Part shown: positions 44,875 to 54,317 of the stretch, in pieces
Numbering within the stretch: position 1 is the first letter of the stretch
How the letters are laid out: the number at the start of each line of letters is the position of its first letter
Assembly (NCBI GenBank): GCA_039960995.1
Contig: JBDVKF010000063.1
Span: 19,565 to 83,564 of the forward strand
Direction of reading: 5' to 3'
Length of the DNA stretch: 64,000 nt
Origin: JABSSA01 sp039960995
GTDB taxonomy: Bacteria > Pseudomonadota > Alphaproteobacteria > Rhodobacterales > Rhodobacteraceae
The notes under the pieces: generated by a model
The model's input: the letters and a program-made list of their open reading frames with translations, nothing else
Told to the model about the DNA's origin: nothing
Database searches by the model: none
Made by a program: the position numbers and the translations under genes

Positions 44875-47800
44875 ATGGCACTTGGAAAATTCGACGCACA
44901 CGAAGCCGAACCACGCATCTATGACATGTGGGAAAAGGCCGGATGTTTTGTGGCTGGCGCCAACGCAAAACCCGGGGCGTCAACCTATTGCATCATGATC
45001 CCACCCCCAAACGTCACCGGGGTTTTGCATATTGGTCACGCGTTCAACAACACATTGCAAGACATCCTGATCCGCTGGAAACGCATGCAAGGCTTTGACA
45101 CGCTATGGCAGCCCGGCACGGACCACGCAGGCATCGCGACCCAAATGGTGGTCGAACGGCGTTTGGCCGAAAACAAGCAACCTTCCCGCACCGAACTGGG
45201 CCGCGAAGCGTTCACCGCAGAAATCTGGGACTGGAAGGCCGAAAGTGGTGGCACCATCGTGTCGCAACTCAAACGCCTTGGCGCGTCATGCGATTGGTCA
45301 CGCGAAGCCTTCACCATGTCCGGAGCCCCAGGTGCCCCCGACGATGTCGCCAAAGGAAATTTCCACGACGCCGTCATCAAAGTCTTCGTTGAAATGTACA
45401 ACAAAGGCCTGATCTATCGCGGCAAACGACTGGTCAATTGGGACCCGCATTTTGAAACTGCGATTTCCGATCTTGAGGTCGAAAATGTCGAAACACCCGG
45501 TCACATGTGGCATTTCAAATACCCATTGGCCAGTGGCGAAACCTATACCTATGTCGAAAAAGACGAGGACGGCAACGTCACGCTGGAAGAGACGCGCGAT
45601 TACATCTCAATCGCAACGACACGCCCCGAAACCATGCTGGGTGACGGAGCTGTTGCAGTTCACCCAGCAGATGAACGATACGCACCAATCATTGGCAAAC
45701 TATGTGAAATCCCTGTTGGCCCAAAAGAACACCGCCGCCTGATTCCGATCATCACTGACGAATATCCAGACAAGGATTTCGGCTCTGGTGCGGTCAAGAT
45801 CACCGGCGCACATGACTTCAACGACTACCAAGTTGCCAAGCGTGGCGGCATCCCGATGTACAATCTCATGGACACCAAGGCCGCCATGCGCGCCGATGGC
45901 AAGCCCTACGCCCAAGAGGCCGCCATAGCCCAAGCGATTGCCAACGGAGATCAGGAATTCGACGAGGCGATGATCGCTGCCATGAACATGGTCCCCGAAG
46001 AATATCGCGGCTTGGATCGGTTCGAGGCGCGCAAACGCGTGGTCGCGGACATCACGTCCGAAGGGTTGGCCGTGACAGAAACGATCACCTCAAAGGACGA
46101 AGACGGTAACGAGGTTTCTGAAACTCGGCCCATGGTCGAAAACAAACCGATTATGCAGCCCTTTGGCGACCGCTCAAAAGTTGTCATCGAACCGCTGTTG
46201 ACCGATCAATGGTTTGTGGACACCGCCAAGATTGTCGGCCCTGCACTAGATGCGGTGAAAGACGGCACTGTTAAAATCATGCCTGAAAGCGGTGAAAAGG
46301 TCTATTATCACTGGCTCGAAAACATCGAGCCGTGGTGCATCTCGCGCCAACTCTGGTGGGGGCATCAGATACCGGTTTGGTATGGGCCTAAGGTCGAACG
46401 ACTTGAAGGCGGAGCGCCTTTCGAACTCGATTTCGTCGAATGGCTAACGCCAGAAGCCGGACCCGGTTCAATTCGAATTCCACATGGCTTGGAGGCATTT
46501 TGCAGTGAAGATGCTGAGGCAGCGATCAGCAAGGCGAAGGACTACTACGACGGTGCTTTGAGCATTGTCGTCGTGGAAGACGAAAACATATTTCATGAGA
46601 AATTGCGAGACTGGTTCTTCGCAGACAATAGGCGCACAGCTGACTTTCCAATCTACCGCGATCCCGACGTCCTCGACACGTGGTTCTCTTCTGGCCTCTG
46701 GCCCATCGGCACACTCGGCTGGCCCGAGGATACAGACGAGCTCGAAAAGTACTTCCCAACCTCCACGCTGATTACGGGCCAAGACATCCTGTTCTTCTGG
46801 GTCGCACGTATGATGATGATGCAGCTTGCCGTGGTTGATGAAATCCCTTTTGACACGGTCTATCTGCACGGCCTTGTCCGCGACTCCAAAGGCAAGAAGA
46901 TGTCGAAATCGACCGGCAACGTCGTTGATCCGCTCGAAGTCATCGACGAATTCGGCGCAGACGCGTTGCGGTTTTCTTCGGCGGCGATGGCGGCCTTGGG
47001 CGGTGTTCTCAAGCTCGATATGGAACGGATCAAAGGATATCGCAATTTCGGAACAAAGCTTTGGAATGCCACCAGTTATGGTGACATGAAGGGCATTTCT
47101 GACATTCCGCACAGCGACACGCCCCCGGCCACCACCCTGCCCTTGAACCGCTGGATCAAAGGCGAAATCGCCAAGACACGCGAAACTGTAGACGAAGCAT
47201 TAGAGGCGTTCCGCTTTAATGATGCGGCAAACGCGCTTTATGGGTTTGTCTGGAACACGTTCTGCGATTGGTATTTGGAATTCACCAAACCGATCTTTGA
47301 CGGCGATGATCAGGCCGCAAAAGCGGAAACACAGGCGACATATGCATGGGCGTTGGATCAATGTCTGATCCTGCTGCATCCGATCATGCCATTCATCACC
47401 GAAGAACTTTGGGGCAAGAAAGAGCGCCCATCGATGTTGGTGCACGCCGAATGGCCCACATATACGGCTGCTGATCTGGTGGACGAGGCTGCGGATGCAG
47501 AACTGGGTTGGACCATTCGCATCATCGAAGACACCCGCTCCGCGCGCGCGCAAATGCATGTGCCCGCAGGCGCTTACGTTCCAATGGTTGTCACCGGGTT
47601 CACCGACCGCGCACGCGCTGCCTTCACTGCAAACGAAGCGTTGATCAAACGCATGGCGCGTATCGAAACTCTTTCCGAAGTTGATGCTTTCCCGAAAGGG
47701 ACCGTCAGCCTTGGCTTGCCCGGCGGAACGTTTGGCCTGCCATTGGCAGATGTGATTGACGTCGACGCAGAAAAGGCACGTTTGGAAAAAACACTGGGCA

Positions 47801-47967
47801 AATTGGCCAAAGAATTGGGTGGCTTGCGCGGGCGGTTGAAAAACCCCAAATTCGCAGAAAGCGCGCCCGCCGAGGTGGTTGAAGAAACCAAGGCCAACCT
47901 CGCTGCGCGCGAAGAGGAAGAAGCCAAGTTGAACGAAGCGCTTGCCCGGCTCAGCGAATTGGGTTGA
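44875..47967 (+). CDS. valS: Valyl-tRNA synthetase
   Basis: A 1030-aa class I synthetase that charges tRNA-Val and edits mischarged threonine. HIGH is in PPPNVTGVLHIGHAFN (about residues 41-56) and KMSKS in GKKMSKSTGN (about 673-682). The DVLDTWFSSGLWP stretch and the C-terminal coiled-coil arm (about 960-1030, rich in Lys, Glu and Ala) are typical. No T-box leader is seen. Confidence 0.97.
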   Translation: MALGKFDAHEAEPRIYDMWEKAGCFVAGANAKPGASTYCIMIPPPNVTGVLHIGHAFNNTLQDILIRWKRMQGFDTLWQPGTDHAGIATQMVVERRLAENKQPSRTELGREAFTAEIWDWKAESGGTIVSQLKRLGASCDWSREAFTMSGAPGAPDDVAKGNFHDAVIKVFVEMYNKGLIYRGKRLVNWDPHFETAISDLEVENVETPGHMWHFKYPLASGETYTYVEKDEDGNVTLEETRDYISIATTRPETMLGDGAVAVHPADERYAPIIGKLCEIPVGPKEHRRLIPIITDEYPDKDFGSGAVKITGAHDFNDYQVAKRGGIPMYNLMDTKAAMRADGKPYAQEAAIAQAIANGDQEFDEAMIAAMNMVPEEYRGLDRFEARKRVVADITSEGLAVTETITSKDEDGNEVSETRPMVENKPIMQPFGDRSKVVIEPLLTDQWFVDTAKIVGPALDAVKDGTVKIMPESGEKVYYHWLENIEPWCISRQLWWGHQIPVWYGPKVERLEGGAPFELDFVEWLTPEAGPGSIRIPHGLEAFCSEDAEAAISKAKDYYDGALSIVVVEDENIFHEKLRDWFFADNRRTADFPIYRDPDVLDTWFSSGLWPIGTLGWPEDTDELEKYFPTSTLITGQDILFFWVARMMMMQLAVVDEIPFDTVYLHGLVRDSKGKKMSKSTGNVVDPLEVIDEFGADALRFSSAAMAALGGVLKLDMERIKGYRNFGTKLWNATSYGDMKGISDIPHSDTPPATTLPLNRWIKGEIAKTRETVDEALEAFRFNDAANALYGFVWNTFCDWYLEFTKPIFDGDDQAAKAETQATYAWALDQCLILLHPIMPFITEELWGKKERPSMLVHAEWPTYTAADLVDEAADAELGWTIRIIEDTRSARAQMHVPAGAYVPMVVTGFTDRARAAFTANEALIKRMARIETLSEVDAFPKGTVSLGLPGGTFGLPLADVIDVDAEKARLEKTLGKLAKELGGLRGRLKNPKFAESAPAEVVEETKANLAAREEEEAKLNEALARLSELG

Positions 47968-47978
47968 CGCGCGGGTTC

Positions 47979-48005
47979 GGCGGTTCTGGAACTCGACTGA
48001 CCGCC
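47979..48005 (+). terminator. Possible terminator after valS
   Basis: GGCGGT (47979-47984) pairs with ACCGCC (48000-48005) across a 15-nt loop, 12 nt after the valS stop. The T-tract is missing, so confidence is low. Confidence 0.3.
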
Positions 48006-48103
48006 TGAGCGCCCTGAAAAAAGTGATCCGTCCGGTCGATGTGGGAGTCCCTTCGCGCCGCGCTCGACCGGGCCTTTTCAACAGGTACAACTTGGACTGA
48101 GCG

Positions 48104-48892
48104 TTATTTAAAAAACGGAGCGCGTTTCTGGAATGTGGCGGCTACAACCTCCATCTGGTCCGCACCACCGATCAAGCCCGCCTGTTCGCTGCTTTCAGCA
48201 AGCAGCACCTCGTTTTCAGGCTGTGATTCCGCAATTGCAATCAAACGCTTGGCGGCGCGAATGGCCGAGGGGGATTTGTTCGATATCGTTTCGGCTAGCT
48301 CCATCGCTGCGGCCAGTGGGTCCTGCGCAAGTTCTGTGACAAGGCCCCAACGTTCCGCTTGATCTGCCGGAATAGGTGCTGCGGTATAGGTGAGTTTTCG
48401 CAAAACATCCGAACGCACAAGACGCGGCAACAAAACCATACCCCCCATGTCGGGAACGATGCCCCACTTCATCTCCATCACCGCAAATTGTGCGTCAGGC
48501 GCGGCAATTCGGATGTCAGCCCCCAAAGCAAGTTGCATTCCTGCCCCATAGCAAACGCCATGAACCGCTGCGATGACTGGCACAGGAACACGTGTCCAGA
48601 CCATGGCCACGTCTTGCCATTGGTTGGTGGTGCCCTCTCCGTGGGTGCGCGGCATCAGCAGATCGTTGGGGTCTTTGCCAATCATGCCCGACAGGCCCGT
48701 GATATCTATCCCTGCGCAAAAGGCTTTACCTTCGCCCGAAATCACACAGACCCGAGCGTCTGAGGCCGCGACTTGTTCGCCTGCAGCAATGATCGCATCG
48801 ATCATGGCCTGATCAACCGCGTTCATCTTATCGGCACGCATCAGGCGCACATACGCGATGTGGTTTTCGATCTCAACACTGACACGGTCCAT
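48104..48892 (-). CDS. Enoyl-CoA hydratase/isomerase family protein
   Basis: A 262-aa crotonase-fold enzyme. The first oxyanion loop is GEGKAFCAGIDITG (about residues 53-66) and the second is AAVHGVCYGAGMQLALGADI (about 107-126). The usual catalytic Glu pair is not evident: the position after the second loop reads EMKWGIVPDMGG, which retains the GxxPDxGG motif. It may be an isomerase or a specialised hydratase rather than the fatty-acid enzyme. It is a single-gene unit, convergent with valS. Confidence 0.87.
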   Translation of the reverse strand: MDRVSVEIENHIAYVRLMRADKMNAVDQAMIDAIIAAGEQVAASDARVCVISGEGKAFCAGIDITGLSGMIGKDPNDLLMPRTHGEGTTNQWQDVAMVWTRVPVPVIAAVHGVCYGAGMQLALGADIRIAAPDAQFAVMEMKWGIVPDMGGMVLLPRLVRSDVLRKLTYTAAPIPADQAERWGLVTELAQDPLAAAMELAETISNKSPSAIRAAKRLIAIAESQPENEVLLAESSEQAGLIGGADQMEVVAATFQKRAPFFK

Positions 48893-49003
48893 TGGGCTCT
48901 CCTAATGCTCAATCCAACAAAGCCCAAGTGCGGGACGCCGTCCAGCACAACGTTAGGGAAAATTAAGGGTGACGTTCCCGCATCCAGTCCCTACATCATC
49001 CTT

Positions 49004-49369
49004 ATGGCAACGCTTTGGACAGTTGGGGGGCTCGTGGCTCTCGCACTTGGGTTAATTGGTATTCCGTTGCCGATCCTACCTACGACGCCGTTTATTCTGC
49101 TTTCGGCTTTTTGCTTTGCCAAAGGATCGCCGCGCTTGAGACAGTGGATTACGGCGCACCCAAAATTCGGACCGATCATTTCGAACTGGGAACAGCACGG
49201 CGCCATCCCAAAGCGGGCCAAACGCGTCGCAGTCACTTTGATGGCCGCCACGCTGGGTTTGAGCCTACTTATGGGCCTGTCTTTCGTGGTGATCGCAATT
49301 CAAGCGATTTGCCTTGGCGGGGCTGCTTTGTTTGTGCTGACCCGACCTGACGAACCAAAAGGCACCTAA
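49004..49369 (+). CDS. DUF454 (YbaN-like) inner-membrane protein
   Basis: A 121-aa protein with three transmembrane segments and the family signature: GLIGIPLPILPTTPFILLSAFCFAKGSPR, then a WITAHPKFGPII stretch and basic linker. The function is unknown. The ATG at 49004 is the first in frame with the conserved opening. It ends 6 bp from the convergent ygfZ-like gene. Confidence 0.87.
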   Translation: MATLWTVGGLVALALGLIGIPLPILPTTPFILLSAFCFAKGSPRLRQWITAHPKFGPIISNWEQHGAIPKRAKRVAVTLMAATLGLSLLMGLSFVVIAIQAICLGGAALFVLTRPDEPKGT

Positions 49370-49375
49370 CTCGAG

Positions 49376-50125
49376 TCACGGACGTTCGATCAATTCGACC
49401 GTTGCCTCGCCTGCTGTCATTTCTCCGCCGGCGCGGTCAAATCGCAGATAGGCAATTGCCTCATTCGCGGCAACTGTGTGCAAACGCCCAACTGGTTTGC
49501 CATCAGACGTCACTTCAGTCCCGACGGGAACGGGTTTGGACAGTCGCACGCGGGCCAAACCTTTGCGCAGTTCTGTTTTGTGCTTCATGCGCGCCGTCAC
49601 CTCTTGGCCGACATAACAGCCTTTGCGAAAATCGATGCCAGCCAAGCGTTCAAAGCCTGCCTCAAGGATAAACGTGTCAGGATGCAGTTCTTCGCCGGTT
49701 TCCGGAATCAGATCAGCAACGCGCAACGCAGCCCAATCGCTGTTGTCCCCGTCCTGCGGTGTTTCGCGATACGCACGCCACCCCAGCGATTGAGAGCGCG
49801 GGTCAGGATACCCATCTTCGGGAACCGAACCCAGCCCACGATGTAAGTGTAGCGCAACCTGCGACAAGGCCACGTCGGCGCGCAGTTTGTACATGTTAAG
49901 ACGTTGGGACAGCATGTCGCCAAGGCTGTCACACACATCAAGCAAGACATCGTCCGCATCAGAAAACAAAAAGAAATCGGCCAGATATTTGCCCTGCGGG
50001 GTCAACATCGCAGAGTAGACCAGGCCTTGATCCACTTTGCCCACATCATTGGTCACCAACCCTTGTAGAAAATCGCGGGCGTCAGGGCCACTTAATCGCA
50101 GGATCGTTCGTCCGCTCGTGATCAT
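49376..50125 (-). CDS. ygfZ: Folate-binding YgfZ-family protein
   Basis: A 249-aa relative of GcvT and IBA57 that uses tetrahydrofolate to help assemble or repair certain Fe-S clusters. The diagnostic KGCYVGQE motif is present (about residues 168-175), and the opening RLSGPDARDFLQGLVTNDV is typical. The start at 50125 matches the family length. It is divergent from the glycosyltransferase gene with 63 bp between. Confidence 0.92.
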   Translation of the reverse strand: MITSGRTILRLSGPDARDFLQGLVTNDVGKVDQGLVYSAMLTPQGKYLADFFLFSDADDVLLDVCDSLGDMLSQRLNMYKLRADVALSQVALHLHRGLGSVPEDGYPDPRSQSLGWRAYRETPQDGDNSDWAALRVADLIPETGEELHPDTFILEAGFERLAGIDFRKGCYVGQEVTARMKHKTELRKGLARVRLSKPVPVGTEVTSDGKPVGRLHTVAANEAIAYLRFDRAGGEMTAGEATVELIERP

Positions 50126-50188
50126 TGTTCTGTCCTTTATCGCTTGCACCGAGATATAGGGATCGCAGCAAGAGACAAGAGCCAAACC

Positions 50189-50857
50189 ATGCGCGCACCA
50201 ATATCAGTTGTCATACCCACCCTAAACGCGGCCAACAGTTTGCCTGCATGCTTGGCTGCATTGGTCGAGGCTTTGGATGCGGGCCTTATCCGCGAGCTGG
50301 TCATCAGCGACGGCGGATCAGAAGATGAAACACTTGCCTTGGCCGATGCATGGGGCGCAACTGTTGTGTCGGGTCCACCTTCCCGAGGAGGGCAATTGCG
50401 ACGGGGCTGTGAGGCCGCAAAAGGGGATTGGTTTTTGATCCTGCACGCCGACACGGTCCTTAGCGAAGGGTGGTCGGACAAAGTTCAATCTCACTTTAGT
50501 ACCAACAAAGCAGGCTGGTTTCGGCTACGTTTTGATAAAGGTGGTCGCGCCATAGCTGCGTGGGCGAACATTCGTTCGCGTTGGGGTCTACCTTACGGTG
50601 ATCAGGGATTGCTGCTTCCTGCCAGTCTTTACAATGAGGTTGGCGGATTTTCCGATATTCCGTTGATGGAAGACGTCGCCTTGGCACGCGCCTTAAAGGG
50701 GAAATTGACAGAGTTTCCGGCCATCGCGCTTACGAGCGCGGAGCGATATCGCAAACAAGGTTGGATCAAACGCAGCGCACGCAACTTTTGGACGCTAGTT
50801 CGATACTTCGCCGGAGTATCTCCGCATGATCTGGCGCGCAGATACAACCGGCAATAA
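50189..50857 (+). CDS. Family 2 glycosyltransferase (TIGR04283-like)
   Basis: A 222-aa GT-A glycosyltransferase. The opening SVVIPTLNAANSLPACLAAL and DGGSEDET are nucleotide-sugar motifs; LILHADTVL carries the HAD metal site (in place of DxD), and the late LMEDVALARAL gives the ED catalytic pair. There is no membrane segment. The short, HAD-containing form matches the TIGR04283 group, some of which sit in arsenosugar clusters, but no arsenic genes are near. Start at 50189. Confidence 0.87.
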   Translation: MRAPISVVIPTLNAANSLPACLAALVEALDAGLIRELVISDGGSEDETLALADAWGATVVSGPPSRGGQLRRGCEAAKGDWFLILHADTVLSEGWSDKVQSHFSTNKAGWFRLRFDKGGRAIAAWANIRSRWGLPYGDQGLLLPASLYNEVGGFSDIPLMEDVALARALKGKLTEFPAIALTSAERYRKQGWIKRSARNFWTLVRYFAGVSPHDLARRYNRQ

Positions 50858-50859
50858 CG

Positions 50860-52737
50860 CTAAGGGTTAAACAAACGAGCCAACCGGCCAAGCAATCCGC
50901 GCCGCCCGTCTTTGGTCCCCATATCCAGCGTGCCTTCAAGCGCGGCCGAAGCGCCCTCGTCCACTACTGTTTTACCGCCTTGGAATTGCAGGCGATAAAG
51001 ATCCGCATAAATACCGCCGCGCTCAAGCAGTTCGTCATGCGTTCCTTGGTCAACGGCCTGCCCGCGATCCATCACGATTATTTTGTCAGCTTCGCGAATG
51101 GTCGACAGACGATGCGCAATCACCAATGTTGTACGCCCTTTTGCAAGACGATCCAAAGCCGTTTGCACCACATGTTCAGATGCCGCATCCAATGCTGACG
51201 TCGCTTCATCCAGCAGCAGGACTGGTGTGTTGCGCAGCAGTGCACGCGCGATCACGACACGCTGACGTTGCCCCCCTGACAACGCGGACCCCCGCGGGCC
51301 GACACGTGTTTCCAAACCGTCCGGAAGCTTTTCCAAAAAGTCACTCACGTTGGCTGCGTCCAGAACATCTTTTAGCTGTTCATCGGTGACACCCGTTCGC
51401 CCCAGAACCACGTTCTCGCGCAATGTTTCATCAAACAAAAGCGCTTCTTGTGTCACAACCGAATAGATCGCGCGCAGCTCTTCCAAGGCCAAATCAGTCG
51501 TCGGAACCCCGCCAATCAAAACCCGGCCTTTGTGCGGGTCGATCAACCGTGTCAGCAAGTTGAAGACCGTGGATTTCCCAGCACCTGAAGCCCCAACCAA
51601 AGCTGTCATCTGGCCAGGTTCCGCCCGAAATCCAAGTCCCCGTACAACTTCGGCTTCACCGTAACTCAAAAATACGTCTTCCATTTCAATCAATGGGACA
51701 CCTTCCGGAGCCGGTTTGGGATTTGGCGCGCTCACCTGACTTAGCGGCATTTCCATCAGTTCTTTGAGGCGCTCGATCGAAGCCGCAGCTTGCTGCCACA
51801 ACCCGGTAACAGCACCCAATCGGCGCAAAGGATCAAAGGCAAACCCCATGGCAGTAAAAAACGTCATGAATTGACCGATAGATTTTTCGCCGGAAATAAT
51901 CTCGCTGCCGCCATATAGAATGACAGCCATAAATCCGAGCCCGGAAATAACATCAATCATCGCGGGCAATGCTGCCGTTCCAAACGCAGTTCGTTGCTGC
52001 GTTTTTATGAACTCGTCCGTGATCGCTTTGTACTGCTGCGCTTGATACTTCTCCAAGGCGTTCAGCTTAACCTGCACAATTCCATGGAAAACTTCGTCCA
52101 GTCGCGTTGCCAGTGTTGCGCCCAAATCTCGCGATCGTTTCGCCATGCGGCGCACGAATTTCTGTGCGGCCAAGGCGGGAAAAATAAGCAATGGTACGCC
52201 GACACAGGTCAACATCGCCCAAATGGGATCCACGCTGATCGCTACACCCAGCAACACCAACAAACCGATGAAATCGCGACCAGCGCCAACAACAATGGAC
52301 TGCCAGATTGTTCCAATTGACGCCACATCACCTTGCACTCTCTGAATAAGATATCCCGGCGGATGTGCCTGATGAAATGCTCCGTCCTGAAGCATAAGCC
52401 GATTCAACAGATTAATGCGCAGTTTTGACGATGATCGCAGCGATATTGTCGTCAAAATGACCGACCGCATAACACTCGAAACAGCCCGAACGACAAAGAT
52501 GCCAATCACAGCAGCGCCAACGACATACAACATGGTCCAATTGCCCGACACAAAGACATCGTCGAACATCGGCTGCATCAAATAACTGACAGCTCCAAGC
52601 ATCGATGCTTCGAGAGCCATAAAGAGTAAGGCCAGACTAAGCAGCGGCAGATGTTCTCGAAGGTAATCGTTCCACAACCATTTAAACAGAACACGGCTGT
52701 CGGCTGCTTCCTCGGTGGATTTAGGAGTTTCGTTCAC
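50860..52737 (-). CDS. ABC exporter, fused permease-ATPase (MsbA-like)
   Basis: A 625-aa half-transporter: six transmembrane helices (about residues 25-320) and an ATPase domain with Walker A GASGAGKST (about 390-398), signature LSGGQRQRV, Walker B VLLLDEATSALD and switch His in VIAHRLST. It works as a homodimer and may export lipid A precursors, other lipids or drugs; the length and helix order resemble MsbA. A C-terminal tail of about 40 residues is extra. It is convergent with the glycosyltransferase gene. Confidence 0.9.
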   Translation of the reverse strand: MNETPKSTEEAADSRVLFKWLWNDYLREHLPLLSLALLFMALEASMLGAVSYLMQPMFDDVFVSGNWTMLYVVGAAVIGIFVVRAVSSVMRSVILTTISLRSSSKLRINLLNRLMLQDGAFHQAHPPGYLIQRVQGDVASIGTIWQSIVVGAGRDFIGLLVLLGVAISVDPIWAMLTCVGVPLLIFPALAAQKFVRRMAKRSRDLGATLATRLDEVFHGIVQVKLNALEKYQAQQYKAITDEFIKTQQRTAFGTAALPAMIDVISGLGFMAVILYGGSEIISGEKSIGQFMTFFTAMGFAFDPLRRLGAVTGLWQQAAASIERLKELMEMPLSQVSAPNPKPAPEGVPLIEMEDVFLSYGEAEVVRGLGFRAEPGQMTALVGASGAGKSTVFNLLTRLIDPHKGRVLIGGVPTTDLALEELRAIYSVVTQEALLFDETLRENVVLGRTGVTDEQLKDVLDAANVSDFLEKLPDGLETRVGPRGSALSGGQRQRVVIARALLRNTPVLLLDEATSALDAASEHVVQTALDRLAKGRTTLVIAHRLSTIREADKIIVMDRGQAVDQGTHDELLERGGIYADLYRLQFQGGKTVVDEGASAALEGTLDMGTKDGRRGLLGRLARLFNP

Positions 52738-52899
52738 AATAGGTTTTGGACGCCCCGCTTCTGTTACGGGTCTCCTTTATTCGGACTAGAGACATCGTTT
52801 AACCAGATGACCGGTCATGAGCAAGCGTAAGAGCGATTGACGCCGCCACGGACTTAGATAGCGTACGATTCTCTGCTTAAAGTATTGAGGTCCATTAAA

Positions 52900-54108
52900 A
52901 TGTCCAAACGTCCCATTGCAGCATTTGGTCGCGAATATCTTGCCATCCCAGGACCATCCGTTATGCCGGATGCCGTTTTGTCTGCAATGCACCGCCCTGC
53001 GCCAAACATCTATGCAGGCGAACTTATTGATATATCGGCAAGTCTTATTCCAGATCTACGACGGGTTGCGCGTACGGATGGTCATGTCGCTATCTATATC
53101 GGCAACGGACATGCAGCATGGGAAGCAGCGCTCGCCAACACTTTGGCGCCGGGTGACAAAGTTCTGGTTCCCGCCACAGGCCGTTTTGCGCATGGATGGG
53201 CTGAAATGGCCAAAAACCTCGGTGCTGATCCCCAAATTTTAGATTTTGGAAAACGTTCGACGGTCAATCTGGAACAGATTGCAGATGTTTTGCGCGCGGA
53301 TACGGCACACGAAATCAAAGCTGTTCTTGCTGTTCATGTCGACACCTCCACCAGCGTTCGTAACGACATAAAAGCAATGCGCGCGCTGCTGGATGCCGAA
53401 AATCACCCCGCGCTTCTTATGGCCGATTGTATCGCGTCCTTGGGCTGTGATGTATTCGAAATGGACGCATGGGGCGTCGATGTCATGGTGACGGCCTGCC
53501 AAAAAGGGTTGATGGTTCCACCAGGTATCTCCTTTGTCTTTTTTAACGACAAAGCGCAGGAAAAACGCCTTGGGCTGACGCGCGTTAGCGGGTATTGGGA
53601 TTGGTCCCCACGCGCCAATCCGCAAGAATTCTATCAATATTGGGCCGGGACTGCCCCTACTCAGCATATTTACGGTCTGCGTGCGTCGCTTGATATGATC
53701 CACGCTGAAGGCATCGAAAATATATGGGCCAGACACGCCGTGCTTGCGCGGGCCGTCTGGGCGGCTTGCGCGCATTGGGCCAGTGATGGTCCGTTGGAAT
53801 TGAATGTTGCGGATGAAGCCACGCGCAGCCACGCGGTGACGGCCTTGCGCATCGGCGCGCCCTTCGGGACAGATCTGCGCAATTGGGTCTCTGAAAATCT
53901 TGGTCTGACGCTTGGGATCGGTCTTGGCATGGCCGAACCAAATGATCCGGCATGGCACGGATTTTTCAGGCTTGGCCACATGGGGCATGTCTCAGGCCAT
54001 ATGATCATGGGGATGTTGGGGGGCATTGAAACCGGGCTTCGGGCGTTGGATATCCCGATTGGCGCTGGCGCTCTTGAGGCCGCCGCCTCCGAAATCGCGA
54101 AAGGATAA
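52900..54108 (+). CDS. Class V PLP-dependent aminotransferase (alanine/serine-glyoxylate type)
   Basis: A 402-aa fold-type I aminotransferase. IPGPSVMPDAVLSAM opens the protein, GNGHAAWEAAL forms the PLP phosphate cup, ADCIASLG carries the Asp that pairs with the pyridine nitrogen and TACQKGLMVPPG carries the Schiff-base Lys (about residue 205). Substrates are probably glyoxylate with alanine, serine or aspartate. The start at 52900 follows TTGAGG. It is the last gene of the apparent core chromosome before the island. Confidence 0.88.
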   Translation: MSKRPIAAFGREYLAIPGPSVMPDAVLSAMHRPAPNIYAGELIDISASLIPDLRRVARTDGHVAIYIGNGHAAWEAALANTLAPGDKVLVPATGRFAHGWAEMAKNLGADPQILDFGKRSTVNLEQIADVLRADTAHEIKAVLAVHVDTSTSVRNDIKAMRALLDAENHPALLMADCIASLGCDVFEMDAWGVDVMVTACQKGLMVPPGISFVFFNDKAQEKRLGLTRVSGYWDWSPRANPQEFYQYWAGTAPTQHIYGLRASLDMIHAEGIENIWARHAVLARAVWAACAHWASDGPLELNVADEATRSHAVTALRIGAPFGTDLRNWVSENLGLTLGIGLGMAEPNDPAWHGFFRLGHMGHVSGHMIMGMLGGIETGLRALDIPIGAGALEAAASEIAKG

Positions 54109-54241
54109 ACGCAACATCGTCGTTTGGCGCAACCATCAGTTAAGACCCACCGGCTATCCTGTGATCCATTTCTATCGCAGAGCCGGAGATTACGGTGCGT
54201 CGCACAATCGAATTGCTTTTGCCGGCATTGATCCCTTCTTG

Positions 54242-54317
54242 GCGCTTTTTCAAATCTATCGAAGCATCGCCAAGGATTGAATATCGAATCCTGCCGGGGT
54301 CGCCAGCGCTTTTTCAA
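54242..54317. repeat. 12-bp direct repeats flanking the island's left edge
   Basis: GCGCTTTTTCAA occurs at 54242-54253 and 54306-54317, 64 bp apart, bracketing the tRNA-end-like sequence. They could be integrase or excisionase binding sites, or traces of the insertion. Confidence 0.45.
54284..54305 (+). other. tRNA 3'-end-like sequence, probable attachment site
   Basis: The sequence reads like the end of a tRNA: T-loop part TCGAAT, T-stem CCTGC, acceptor strand CGGGGTC, discriminator G and CCA, with exact tRNA spacing. No 5' tRNA half precedes it. Its CCA end points at the integrase gene 9 bp away. This is the typical place of an integrase att core, here detached from an intact tRNA. Confidence 0.6.

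Noticed and set aside
43722..44918. Long 398-codon frame for rpiA
   Set aside because: The first 136 codons have no family similarity, run past the valS start and contain the palindromic element; the ATG at 44510 has a good ribosome site and gives the normal RpiA length.
54026..54280. Plus-strand frame running past the aminotransferase end as a small gene
   Set aside because: The first third overlaps the aminotransferase gene, there is no ribosome site and the translation has no recognisable pattern.
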